From positions 1-64,000 of the forward strand of contig CAJUCC010000047.1 of NCBI GenBank assembly GCA_910585205.1: a stretch of DNA of 64,000 nt. The letters are read 5' to 3'. Every line of letters begins with the position of its first letter. Within the stretch, counting starts at the first letter, position 1. This DNA comes from an uncultured Lachnospiraceae bacterium (GTDB taxonomy: Bacteria > Bacillota > Clostridia > Lachnospirales > Lachnospiraceae). Shown here piece after piece: positions 50,279 to 59,205 of the stretch. The notes under the pieces are model-generated. The model did not search any database. It saw only the letters and a program-made list of their open reading frames with translations, and was not told the DNA's origin. Both the position numbers and the translations under genes were made by a program.

Positions 50279-51646
50279 ATGAGAGCAAACGTGTCCGGGG
50301 ACAATCCATGCAAAAGCACTTTGTTCAGCAACCGGGAGCTGAAAGTGCTGATTCTGCCCCTGATGATAGAACAGGTACTGGCCATTACGGTGGGTATGGT
50401 GGATACGATGATGATTTCCTATGCGGGAGAGGCGGCCATATCCGGCGTGTCTCTTGTGGATATGATTAACACCGTTATCATTAATGTATTCGCTGCGGTG
50501 GCCGCCGGGGGCAGCGTAATTATATCACAGTATATCGGCAAGAAAAACAAAGAGCAGGCGCGCAGAGCGGCAGATCAGCTGCTTATGATTACGGTCCTGA
50601 TTTCCGTGGCAATCATGCTTTTGACACTGCTCGGCCGCAGGCCGCTTTTGGCGGCGCTGTTTGGATCCGTCAAAGCGGATGTCATGGAAAATGCGCTGAT
50701 TTATCTGGTTATTTCGGCGTATTCGTATCCGTTTCTGGCCGTTTTCAATTCCTGCGCGGCCGTGCTGCGCTCCATTGGCAACTCCAAAATACCGATGTAT
50801 GTATCGGTCGGGATGAATCTTATGAATGCCGTCGGCAATGCGATTCTGATTTTCGGGTTTTCCATGGGGGTGGCAGGTGCGGCGTGGTCGACCTTCGCCT
50901 CCCGCGCGATGGCGGCCGTGGTGATGTTTGTCGTACTGCTGCATCGAAAATTTGACGTATACCTGACGCCGAAGCGGATTTTTTCGTGGGAGAGCGGCCT
51001 GATTCGGAAGATATTATATATTGCCGTGCCGAGCGGTGTGGAAAACGGGATATTTCAGTTCGGACGTGTGGTGGTTGTCAGTATTATCGCCGTGTTCGGG
51101 ACGGTGCAGATTGCGGCCAATGCCGTTGCCAATAATCTGGACACTATGGGCTGTATCGCCGGCCAGGCGATGAATCTGGCGATGATTACCGTTGTGGGCA
51201 GATGCATCGGTGCGGGGGATGAGAAGCAGGCGGCCTGTTATATCAGAAAGCTGTTAAAGATTACCTATCTGATGACATGGGGCGTGAATACCGCAATTCT
51301 CCTCACGCTGCCGTGGACGCTCCGCCTCTATCATCTTTCCGGTGAGGCGAGACAACTCGCTTTTGCACTTGTGTGTATCCATAACGGATTTGCCATGCTG
51401 CTGTGGCCGGTTTCGTTTACGCTGTCCCATGCGCTCCGGGCTGCGGGTGACGTAAAATATACAATGGCCGTATCCGTTTTTTCCATGATTGCGTTCCGGG
51501 TGTGCTTCAGCGTGATACTGGGGATGTATCTGGAATGGGGCGCCCTGGGGGTATGGGCGGCCATGGTGATGGACTGGATATTCCGCACCACTTTGTTTGT
51601 GACCCGGTTTGTGCGGGAGAAGTGGCGGGGACGGCGGGTGGTGTAG
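50279..51646 (+). CDS. MATE-family efflux transporter
   Basis: The 455-residue (from ATG 50279) protein has twelve predicted helices in two repeats, with LILPLMIEQVLAITVGMVDT in helix one and PSGVENGIFQFGRVVVV and NLDTMGCIAGQAMNLA in the second half. MATE proteins export cationic drugs or metabolites in exchange for Na+ or H+. ATG 50279 follows a G-rich ribosome site; an in-frame ATG at 50243, overlapping the regulator's stop codon, would add 12 residues and couple translation. Control by the upstream Rrf2 protein suggests the exported compound is tied to redox stress; the substrate is unknown. Confidence 0.9.
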   Translation: MRANVSGDNPCKSTLFSNRELKVLILPLMIEQVLAITVGMVDTMMISYAGEAAISGVSLVDMINTVIINVFAAVAAGGSVIISQYIGKKNKEQARRAADQLLMITVLISVAIMLLTLLGRRPLLAALFGSVKADVMENALIYLVISAYSYPFLAVFNSCAAVLRSIGNSKIPMYVSVGMNLMNAVGNAILIFGFSMGVAGAAWSTFASRAMAAVVMFVVLLHRKFDVYLTPKRIFSWESGLIRKILYIAVPSGVENGIFQFGRVVVVSIIAVFGTVQIAANAVANNLDTMGCIAGQAMNLAMITVVGRCIGAGDEKQAACYIRKLLKITYLMTWGVNTAILLTLPWTLRLYHLSGEARQLAFALVCIHNGFAMLLWPVSFTLSHALRAAGDVKYTMAVSVFSMIAFRVCFSVILGMYLEWGALGVWAAMVMDWIFRTTLFVTRFVREKWRGRRVV

Positions 51647-51647
51647 C

Positions 51648-52685
51648 TCAATACAAGGCCTGAATGTCCGTCAGTTCGCCGTTTTCGCTGGAAAAGCTCC
51701 AGACGGAGTGCCCGGGCAGCCTGTGTTCCGTCAGATAGTACCGGTCATCAATAAAGGAAATATAATAAGGAGTGCCGCCGCCGATAAACGAGCCGTATAC
51801 ATCTTCGTAATCGCCGGCGGCCAGATTTTTCAGATCGGGTGTCCGGATTATGGTTGCGGCGTCCTGACTGCCCTGCCTGTCTGTGGAAACGGTCAGATAA
51901 AAAAAGCCGTCGATCCACGTGAGCTGTACCATGCCGGCGATGGCATCCGGAACAGGGTATTCCTCTTTGATTCGAAAAGAATCCACATCAGCCTTTATGA
52001 TCGAAGCATTTCCCGAGACAAAGTAAATATCGTCGTCCATTATCGTAAAGGAACGGACATAGCTTCCGTTCAGAGCGGGAATCTGCCGGATTTCGCTCAG
52101 GAACACCCGGCTGGAGTCCGTCTCGCGCCGAAACAGATACATTTCGCCTGTCATGGAACTCCAGGCGTAAAAACACCGGTCCTGCGGCCGATAGACGATA
52201 TAATGCGGGCGGATGCCAATGTCGGAGAATGTCTGGGTATGGACGAAGCGCTCTCCCTTTTTCTCGAAGATCAGGATCCGTCCCCGCTCGGTGTCGTCGG
52301 CCAGATAAACGACGCCGTCGCCTGCCAGCGTATGCCCCCTGTCGATCTCGTCGGTCATAACATACCATTCGTTCAGCGGACGGCCGAGTGTGTCGGTATA
52401 GATAATCTGATTGTGATAGCAGTCTACGATAAAGTAAGTGTCCCCGATTTTGGTTACGGAGGTGGGAACGCTCAGATCGGAACAGGGATTCGGTGTGATT
52501 TTTGTCTCTGCGGCGTCTTCTTTCGTCATAAAATATGCCGGTTCCGTCTCGGAAAGACGCAGTACGGCGACGGCATCCGGCCGGGACAGGAAAAGGAATC
52601 CCGCAATCATACAGACGATACAAAGAATCGCGGCGGGCAATCGTATATTTTTGTGGTTTTTGCATACATCAATACTATGGAGCAT
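51648..52685 (-). CDS. Membrane-anchored beta-propeller-like protein of unknown function
   Basis: The 345-residue protein (from ATG 52685) starts with a short basic cytoplasmic segment and one helix (about 16-35), then an extracellular region of repeating beta strands (GDTYFIVDCYHNQIIYTDTL; GDGVVYLADDTERGRILIFE; DRCFYAWSSMTGEMYLF; DDDIYFVSGNASI; DGFFYLTVSTD; DDRYYLTEHRLPGHSVWSF), about six repeats, consistent with an NHL/YVTN-like propeller. No enzyme motif is evident, so a binding role at the surface is plausible. AGGAAAAA precedes the start. An upstream ATG-bearing extension to 52964 would be on the promoter and is rejected. It is convergent with the MATE gene and divergent from the LtaS-like gene. 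Confidence 0.72.
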   Translation of the reverse strand: MLHSIDVCKNHKNIRLPAAILCIVCMIAGFLFLSRPDAVAVLRLSETEPAYFMTKEDAAETKITPNPCSDLSVPTSVTKIGDTYFIVDCYHNQIIYTDTLGRPLNEWYVMTDEIDRGHTLAGDGVVYLADDTERGRILIFEKKGERFVHTQTFSDIGIRPHYIVYRPQDRCFYAWSSMTGEMYLFRRETDSSRVFLSEIRQIPALNGSYVRSFTIMDDDIYFVSGNASIIKADVDSFRIKEEYPVPDAIAGMVQLTWIDGFFYLTVSTDRQGSQDAATIIRTPDLKNLAAGDYEDVYGSFIGGGTPYYISFIDDRYYLTEHRLPGHSVWSFSSENGELTDIQALY

Positions 52686-52722
52686 GTTTTTCCTGCTGCC
52701 TTTCCGGTTTTGGTATGGTGAA

Positions 52723-52751
52723 AGTATAGCATTTTGCCGGCGGAGACGCAA
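52723..52751 (-). promoter_or_regulatory. Promoter of the propeller-like gene
   Basis: On the minus strand TTGCGT (52751-52746) and TATACT (52728-52723) are spaced by 17 bases, 38 bases before the start codon at 52685. This supports the shorter start. Confidence 0.65.
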
Positions 52752-52876
52752 GAAAGCGGGCGCCTTGTTATGTTTTGTTTCCAAAAAAATTAAGATTTCT
52801 ACAAGAAATTGGGACTTCCTTTTTCGGCAATCCGTGCTATAATCGAAAGAGTTTACAAAAACCAACAGAGTGTGAG

Positions 52877-54652
52877 ATGATGAGAGAGAAAAGACCGGGA
52901 ACGGGGAGAGCGCTGGCAGGGCTCCTTGTCTGCCCGATACTGACGCTGATTCTGGCGGAGGCATTCAGCTATAATCCGTTTGCGGAAATACGGCCTGTCG
53001 CCTGGATATTAAACTGCATATTTTACTGGATCTTCGCAGCGTTTCTGCTTTTTCTGACAGGAAGGCTGCGTCTGGCGCTGCGGATACAGACGGTATGCTT
53101 TCTGCTGACCGGTCTGGCAAATTATTATGTCATAGCCTTTCGCTCCTCGCCGATTCTTCCCTGGGATATTTTTTCTGTGGGCACGGCGGCATCGGTGGCG
53201 GACAATTTCAGCTATGCCCTTCCCGGCCGCTGCTGGCTTGTATTGGCCGGATTTGCCCTGCTGTTTTTGGCGGAGCAGTTGTTTCCGCTGGTGATCGAAC
53301 GACGGCAGGTACGTCTTGCAGGCGTGCTGGCATCGCTCCTGCTGCTGACGGGATTTTCCGCTCTGCTGCATCAGGAGCGGGTTATCACGGGGCTTGGGTT
53401 GTATGATAAAATGTTTACGCCGGATGTCGTACAAAAGCGAAACGGCGGTGCGGTTGCTTTTTTGATGGAACTGAAGTATCTGCGTGCCCAAAAGCCCGCC
53501 GGGTATGACCGGGAGGCGTGCCGGTCGCTGCTGGCCTCTTATGACGATTCCGCCGCGGTTTCCGCCGAGGCGGCGCAGAAACCATACCCTAATATTATCG
53601 TGATTATGGATGAGGCGTTTGCGGATATGGCTTATATCGGGCCGTTTACGCCGCAGCAGGATTATATGCCCTTTTTTCACAGTCTGCAGGGGGCGGAAAA
53701 TACGATTACGGGGCGGCTGCATGTCTCTGTACTCGGGGGCAATACGGCGAATACGGAGTTTGAATTTCTGACCGGAAATACGATGGCGTTTCTGCCGCAG
53801 GGCAGTATTCCCTATCAGCAGTATATCCGGGGCAGTCTGCCGACACTGGCGTCATATTTGAGAGAGGCGGGATACCAGACGGTGGCGATGCATCCCTATT
53901 ATGCGAAAGGATGGAGCCGTAACCGAGTATATCCGTGGATGGGGTTTGAACAGGTGCGCTTTCTGGAGGCATATGAAGGCGCGTCGTATGTGCGGAAATA
54001 TGTGAGTGATGCGTCGGATTTTGCACAGATTATCCGGGAATATGAGCAGCGCGACCCGGAGAAGCCGTTTTTTTTATTTAATGTCACAATGCAGAACCAC
54101 GGCGGTTACAGTCAGGAGTTTGACAACTTTACGCCGGAAATTACGGTGGACGGAATCCGGTCGCAGCCGTTAGCGAACTACCTTTCGCTGATTTCCCTGA
54201 CGGATGCGGCGCTGGAAGAACTGATTGCCTACTTTGCACAGGAGGAGGATACGATCATTGTGTTTTTCGGCGACCATCAGCCGAACGATACGGTGGCCGC
54301 TCCGATCTGGCACAAAAACGGCGTGGATATTGCCGCGCTGACACCGCAGCAGGAAGCGCTGCGCTATGAGGTGCCGTATCTGATCTGGGCGAATTACGAG
54401 ATTGCGGCCGCAGAGGGCAGGGAGACGAGTGCGAATTTTCTGGCGCTGGAAGTGCTGCGGCAGGCCGGCATTCCGCTACATGGCTACTACCGTTATCTGG
54501 ACCGGCTGCAGGAGGACTACCCGGTAATCAGCGCCCGGCATGTGCTGACATCGGAAGGAACGGCGCTGACCGATGTGCAGGAGGATGCGTCCGGGGAACT
54601 GCTGACGTATCAAAAACTGCAGTATTATCATTTGTTTGATGCCGGACAATGA
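52877..54652 (+). CDS. LtaS-type membrane sulfatase-fold phosphotransferase
   Basis: The 591-residue protein has five helices in its first 190 residues and an extracellular sulfatase-fold domain (about 225-560): PNIIVIMDEAFADM, the nucleophile region LGGNTANTEFEFLTGN (the Thr, about residue 290, as in LtaS), FNVTMQNHGGY and VFFGDHQPND. LtaS-like enzymes transfer glycerol-phosphate from phosphatidylglycerol to build or decorate polymers. The second metal ligands are present, so it is probably active. ATG 52877 is chosen by the protein start (MMREKRPGTG) and the promoter position; TATAAT lies at 52838-52843. YfhO follows 21 bases later, suggesting a lipoteichoic-acid-like or glycolipid pathway. 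Confidence 0.88.
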   Translation: MMREKRPGTGRALAGLLVCPILTLILAEAFSYNPFAEIRPVAWILNCIFYWIFAAFLLFLTGRLRLALRIQTVCFLLTGLANYYVIAFRSSPILPWDIFSVGTAASVADNFSYALPGRCWLVLAGFALLFLAEQLFPLVIERRQVRLAGVLASLLLLTGFSALLHQERVITGLGLYDKMFTPDVVQKRNGGAVAFLMELKYLRAQKPAGYDREACRSLLASYDDSAAVSAEAAQKPYPNIIVIMDEAFADMAYIGPFTPQQDYMPFFHSLQGAENTITGRLHVSVLGGNTANTEFEFLTGNTMAFLPQGSIPYQQYIRGSLPTLASYLREAGYQTVAMHPYYAKGWSRNRVYPWMGFEQVRFLEAYEGASYVRKYVSDASDFAQIIREYEQRDPEKPFFLFNVTMQNHGGYSQEFDNFTPEITVDGIRSQPLANYLSLISLTDAALEELIAYFAQEEDTIIVFFGDHQPNDTVAAPIWHKNGVDIAALTPQQEALRYEVPYLIWANYEIAAAEGRETSANFLALEVLRQAGIPLHGYYRYLDRLQEDYPVISARHVLTSEGTALTDVQEDASGELLTYQKLQYYHLFDAGQ

Positions 54653-54673
54653 ATGAAATGAGGAGATGAGGTC

Positions 54674-57262
54674 ATGCGTCCTGACGGGACAGACAGGAAA
54701 AAGAGGCCGCTGCTTGCGGCCTTCTGCATTCCTGCGGCAATTATGCTGGCGGCTGTGGCATACAGAAGAATCTATCCGTTCGGAGACCGCTGCTTTCTGC
54801 GGGTGGATCTGTATCATCAGTATATGCCCTTTTTTATGGAACTGCGTCGGAAACTCACGGAGGGCGGCAGTCTGGCGTTTACGTGGAACGGAGGACTGGG
54901 CGTAAACTTTCTGGCGTTGTACGCCTATTATCTGGCGAGTCCGGTAAACTGGCTGCTTGCCCTGTGCCCGGAAGACGCCGTTATCGAATTTATGACCGCG
55001 CTGATCGTGATTAAGACCGGACTGTGCGGTCTTTCTTTTGCCTGGTATCTGAAACGGCATTTTCATGCGGACGGATATGAGACGGCGGCGTTTGCCGTAT
55101 TTTATGCCCTTTCCGGTTATATGGCGGCTTACCAGTGGAATATTATGTGGCTTGACTGCATTGTTCTGGCGCCGGTTATCCTGCTTGGACTGGAAGAACT
55201 GCTTTTGCGCCGCAGGCCGTTGCTATACTGTGTTTCCCTTGCATGTTCGATTCTGACGAATTATTATATTTCCATTTTTATCTGTATCTATCTTGTGCTT
55301 CATACGGGACTGGTGCTGTTTTCTGCCGGCCCCGCTGCGGCAGGGGAAAACGGCATCCGGGCTTTGCGGCGGGAACGGGGCAGCGGTTTTGGTCGTTTTA
55401 CCGGGTACTCCCTGCTGGCCGGCGGTCTGGCCGGGGTGGTCTGGGTGCCGGGCGTTCTGGCGCTGCGCGCGACGCGGTTTCACGATATTCATTTTCCGCA
55501 GGTCGTGAAAGTGTACTTTGATCTGCCGGAAATTCTGGCCAGACATTGTGTGAATGTCGGCACGGAACTGCGCAACGCACATTGGCCGAATATCTACTGC
55601 GGCGCGGCGGTCTTTTTTCTGCTGCCGCTCTATTTTTTCAGTCGGGGCATTCCCCGGCGGGAGCGGTGCCTGAAGTGTTTGCTGCTGTGTTTCTTTTATG
55701 GCAGTTTTTCTCTCAATTATATGGACTTTTTCTGGCATGGGATGAATTTCCCGGACAGTCTTCCGGCGCGGCAGTCATTTCTCTATATTTTTCTGGTGCT
55801 TACGATGTGCTTTGAGGCTTTTATGCATCTGCGGGAAGCGGCGGGCGGCCGCATCGTGCTCTCGGCCGTGTCGGGTCTGCTGCTTTTGTATCTGTGTGCG
55901 CGGCCGGGACGGAACGGGGAGCTTTCCCGGAGCAGTTTTGTCTTTACGGCGCTGTACCTGCTGACAACCGTTTTTCTCCTGGTATGGTTTTCCGTTGTGG
56001 GGACAGGAGCGGGAAAAACAGTGTCGGCGGTCTTTCTTTTCTGGCTCGTATTGGCGGAAGTCTCGATGAATCTGGTGACAACCGGTGTGCCGACCGTGAG
56101 CCGCTCCGGGTATCGGGCCGATTATCTGGCAAACCGGGCGCTTTTGCGGGCGGTGGAAGGAGAGCGGGAGGAGGAACCGGGGCCGCTGCTTACCCGTATC
56201 GAACTGCACGGGCGGATGACGAAAAATGACGGAATGCTGGCGGGATTTCCGACGGCGACATTTTTTTCTTCCACCGGCAATGCCGATACCGCATATTTTT
56301 ACAGAAGGCTCGGCATGAGCACAAGCAAGGTGTTTTACAGTTATGAGGGTGCGACGCCGCTCAGTTCGGCGATGCTCTCCGTGGCGTATACGATTTCCGC
56401 ATCGCCGGAGATCACGGATGATTTTCATGAACTGCTCGCTGTCTGGCAGGGGAAATATTTATACCGGAATCGTTGTGTGCTGCCGCCGGGGTTTGTCGTG
56501 CCGCCCGGCCTGGAAGACAACTGGGATATGGATGCGGGGAATCCCGTGGAAGTGCAGAATGATCTGGTGCGGGCTTTGGGCATTGAGAGACCGCTTTTTC
56601 AGGCGGTTCCGGTCGTTTGGGAAAACGGAAAGGTCTGTGTGGAGGCTGAGGAAAACGGCTATTATTATGCATACCCGCTCTCATGCGGCACAAGGGACAT
56701 CGCGGCGGACCGGAACGGTTATGAGACAGTGTATGAGAAGGTTTACTATCCGTATATTCTGAATCTGGGCTGGTGCAGCCGCGGCGGCGGTATCGTTCTG
56801 GCGGAAAGCGGCGCCCGGCGCAGCGAAAAGCCGCTGGATACAGCGGTTTATCGTCTGGATTCGTCCGTATTGGAAGAAGCGCTGGAAAGACTGGGGGAGC
56901 AGCCGTTAGAGATTACGGCGTCGGCCGACGGATATGTCAGCGGTACGGTGGAGACGAAAGAAGACGGTGTGCTTGTCACATCCATTCCCGCAGAGGACGG
57001 CTGGCGGGTTTCCGTGGACGGGAAACCCGCGGCTGTCAGGCCGTTTGGCGGCGCGATGCTCGGCGTATCACTGCCGGCCGGCAGACATACGGTTGTGTTT
57101 GCCTATCGTCCGCCGGGCCTGTATGCCGGAGCCGCGGTCAGCATAATCAGCGTTCTATGCGTGATTATGCTGCATGTTCCGTTTCCACGGGATCCGGCAG
57201 TTCCTGCCCGGCTCCGCAGGCGGCGGGGCAGAGGGCACAGATCAGAAAGAGCGGCAATGTGA
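54674..57262 (+). CDS. yfhO: YfhO-family membrane glycosyltransferase
   Basis: The 862-residue protein has about fourteen helices in its first 520 residues and a C-terminal extracellular region with alpha/beta and beta domains (from about 550; YYYAYPLSCGTRD and the final VLVTSIPAEDGWRVSVDGKPA). The N-terminal loop FLRVDLYHQYMPFFMELRRKL and TWNGGLGVNFLALYAYY are YfhO signatures. In Bacillus and Listeria these GT-C-like proteins add sugars to teichoic acids using polyprenyl-linked donors. It follows the LtaS-type gene, with GAGGAGATGAGG upstream. Its last 98 bases overlap the convergent DUF6020-type gene. Confidence 0.87.
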   Translation: MRPDGTDRKKRPLLAAFCIPAAIMLAAVAYRRIYPFGDRCFLRVDLYHQYMPFFMELRRKLTEGGSLAFTWNGGLGVNFLALYAYYLASPVNWLLALCPEDAVIEFMTALIVIKTGLCGLSFAWYLKRHFHADGYETAAFAVFYALSGYMAAYQWNIMWLDCIVLAPVILLGLEELLLRRRPLLYCVSLACSILTNYYISIFICIYLVLHTGLVLFSAGPAAAGENGIRALRRERGSGFGRFTGYSLLAGGLAGVVWVPGVLALRATRFHDIHFPQVVKVYFDLPEILARHCVNVGTELRNAHWPNIYCGAAVFFLLPLYFFSRGIPRRERCLKCLLLCFFYGSFSLNYMDFFWHGMNFPDSLPARQSFLYIFLVLTMCFEAFMHLREAAGGRIVLSAVSGLLLLYLCARPGRNGELSRSSFVFTALYLLTTVFLLVWFSVVGTGAGKTVSAVFLFWLVLAEVSMNLVTTGVPTVSRSGYRADYLANRALLRAVEGEREEEPGPLLTRIELHGRMTKNDGMLAGFPTATFFSSTGNADTAYFYRRLGMSTSKVFYSYEGATPLSSAMLSVAYTISASPEITDDFHELLAVWQGKYLYRNRCVLPPGFVVPPGLEDNWDMDAGNPVEVQNDLVRALGIERPLFQAVPVVWENGKVCVEAEENGYYYAYPLSCGTRDIAADRNGYETVYEKVYYPYILNLGWCSRGGGIVLAESGARRSEKPLDTAVYRLDSSVLEEALERLGEQPLEITASADGYVSGTVETKEDGVLVTSIPAEDGWRVSVDGKPAAVRPFGGAMLGVSLPAGRHTVVFAYRPPGLYAGAAVSIISVLCVIMLHVPFPRDPAVPARLRRRRGRGHRSERAAM

Positions 57263-59009
57263 GAAGCAGGGAATAGGCATACCGGAATTCATTGTACACA
57301 GGCGTTGCAGCGAAAAGCGTTGCCATAATGGCGCCGTTGGGTAAAAAGAGAATCAGCCGTCTGTATATGCCGCGCAGCCAGGTCTGCCCGATCAGCAGAA
57401 GGTACAGCCAGAACATGGCGCCGAGACTGAAGAGCAGTCCGTAAAGCGGAACCATGTCGGGCAGTTTGAAAACGATTTCTTTTATCTTGATCGTCAGCGG
57501 GTTATGGATCAGCGGCCTTGCGGTCAGACCGTAGGGGTTTTCGGCAATCCGTTCGTCGGAGCCGATGCGGTTGGGGACATCGGGATACCAGTACCCCTTG
57601 GTTGCGTCGATATATCCCCGCAGATAGGCGCCGGGGTGGGCGAGGCCGAAACGCAGCCAGAGACGCAGATAGTCGCCTTTGTGCGCCGTCAGATAGTCCT
57701 GATCGCCCTGCCGGATGAGATTTTTCATATGATCGGAACAGAACGATTCGTATGTCTCTGCTATTGCGGACGTATCAACGATACGGTTCCACATGGCATC
57801 GTCCTGTTCCGCTACGGCTTCCCCGTCTGCATAGACTCTGGCGGCAAGCTGGATGGGGATGGAGAGTGATTCCACAAAATCCGGCGGCGCCACCTGACAG
57901 GCATGCATGACGGGGCCTTTTATCGTCAGGGCGGCGAGCAGGATCAGCAGATTCAGCAGGACATGCTTTTTCCATTCTCTGCGAAAGCACAGCAGGAGGA
58001 AGGGCAGCGTGAGCACAAAGGCATAAAAGCCGTTTGCGCGGAACATGCACATGCAGAAACCGGCGATGACATATAACAGACAGGTGACGGGCGTGATGCG
58101 AAACGGAGCTTCCCCGCCGCCTGTATGCTCCGGGAACAGAAAGCCGCCGGCGGCCAGAAAGCGGAATAACAGTATGGTAAACAGCAGCGTCATGCCCGAA
58201 AAGAGAATATCCTTCCACATTGTTACCATATAGATGGCATTGTAGGGGAGAACGGCATAAAAGGCAAGCGAGACAAGGCAGAACGCGGGCCGTATCCGCA
58301 GTCTGACAAAGGTGTCCGTTAAGAAGGCGAAAATGCCAGCCATAACAAGCATCTGAAATACGGTAAAAAATCCCAGACCCGTAACCGGGTCGCCGGTCAG
58401 TGCGATTCCGGCGGTATAAAAGAGACGAATCAACTGTGTGTGGAGCCAGGGGTGATGGTTACTCACAGGGAGCGCGCCTATGATCTGGCCGTATTGATTC
58501 AGGCTGTCCACCGTCATAATGCCCGGATAGTTGGTTATGAAATAGGGCAGCCAGCATAACAGGCAAAAGCAAAAAGAAAACAGCGGGAGCCGGTTATAGT
58601 ATCGGGGACATTCCCCTGCCGGCATAGTCGGTTCCCTGTCCTGCATCCAGAGAAAAAGGGCCAGAACGAGCGCATAAAACAGGAAAAACAGTCCGGCGCC
58701 GATAATCAGGATATGCCCGAGCCGGAACAGGGCGCTGTTTAGCTCCCGGAGCAGTGCCGTATAGTCGGCCAGCAGATAAAAGAGTGTAAAAAGCGCCGCC
58801 GTTACGGCCGATGCGCCCCGGCAGCGCGCGGAAGCGGTGACAACCTTCTCCCATCGCAGGAGCTGTCTGCCGAGCAGATAATAACAGAGAAAAAACAGCG
58901 CGCCCATCAGGTGGAAGGTGCTGATATTGCACGCCCGTACCGATGCCCAGGCGGCAAAAAAGGCGGCGCACGGCAGCAGAATATTATGTAGTCGGAATGA
59001 TTTTTTCAT
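57165..59009 (-). CDS. DUF6020-type multi-spanning membrane protein
   Basis: The 614-residue protein has about twelve to fourteen helices, with the segment PYFITNYPGIMTVDSLNQYG and then SNHHPWLHTQLIRL, and AVLPYNAIYMVTMWKDILFSG, which I recognise as landmarks of the DUF6020 group, a GT-C-like family of unknown substrate. An extracellular loop of about 120 residues (about 400-520) holds VYADGEAVAEQDDAMWNRIVD. It may transfer a sugar from a polyprenyl carrier. The coding end runs 98 bases into yfhO on the other strand, an unusual convergent overlap. Start chosen at ATG 59009 (MKKSFRLHNILLP), with GGAG 14 bases upstream. Confidence 0.8.
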   Translation of the reverse strand: MKKSFRLHNILLPCAAFFAAWASVRACNISTFHLMGALFFLCYYLLGRQLLRWEKVVTASARCRGASAVTAALFTLFYLLADYTALLRELNSALFRLGHILIIGAGLFFLFYALVLALFLWMQDREPTMPAGECPRYYNRLPLFSFCFCLLCWLPYFITNYPGIMTVDSLNQYGQIIGALPVSNHHPWLHTQLIRLFYTAGIALTGDPVTGLGFFTVFQMLVMAGIFAFLTDTFVRLRIRPAFCLVSLAFYAVLPYNAIYMVTMWKDILFSGMTLLFTILLFRFLAAGGFLFPEHTGGGEAPFRITPVTCLLYVIAGFCMCMFRANGFYAFVLTLPFLLLCFRREWKKHVLLNLLILLAALTIKGPVMHACQVAPPDFVESLSIPIQLAARVYADGEAVAEQDDAMWNRIVDTSAIAETYESFCSDHMKNLIRQGDQDYLTAHKGDYLRLWLRFGLAHPGAYLRGYIDATKGYWYPDVPNRIGSDERIAENPYGLTARPLIHNPLTIKIKEIVFKLPDMVPLYGLLFSLGAMFWLYLLLIGQTWLRGIYRRLILFLPNGAIMATLFAATPVYNEFRYAYSLLLTLPLFLICALCPAACGAGQELPDPVETEHAA

Positions 59010-59106
59010 ATGGTAAACCGGGACTCCTTTGGATTGGATTTTATTACTCTGTAAAAAGTGTATGATATGGCGGAAGAGATGTCAAGGCGCAGCAAGAGCT
59101 TTCGGA

Positions 59107-59135
59107 TTGCAACGAATGGAAATATCTGCTATTAT
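59107..59135 (+). promoter_or_regulatory. Promoter of the hisC-nadE run
   Basis: TTGCAA (59107-59112), 17 bases, TATTAT (59130-59135). The 65-base leader contains the hairpin GCTTCCGG-ATAAG-CCGGAAGC (59157-59177) ending 10 bases before the ribosome site AGAGAGGA, which could affect translation start. Confidence 0.72.
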
Positions 59136-59205
59136 TAAGCGTAATGGAAAAAACGGGCTTCCGGATAAGCCGGAAGCGGGCGAAAAAGAGAGGAACGGAC
59201 TGCGT

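Noticed and set aside
51648..52964. Longer version of the propeller-like protein starting at 52964
   Set aside because: The extension would cover a good minus-strand promoter (52723-52751), lacks a ribosome site and adds an unlikely Pro/Ser-rich N-terminus; ATG 52685 gives a normal membrane anchor.
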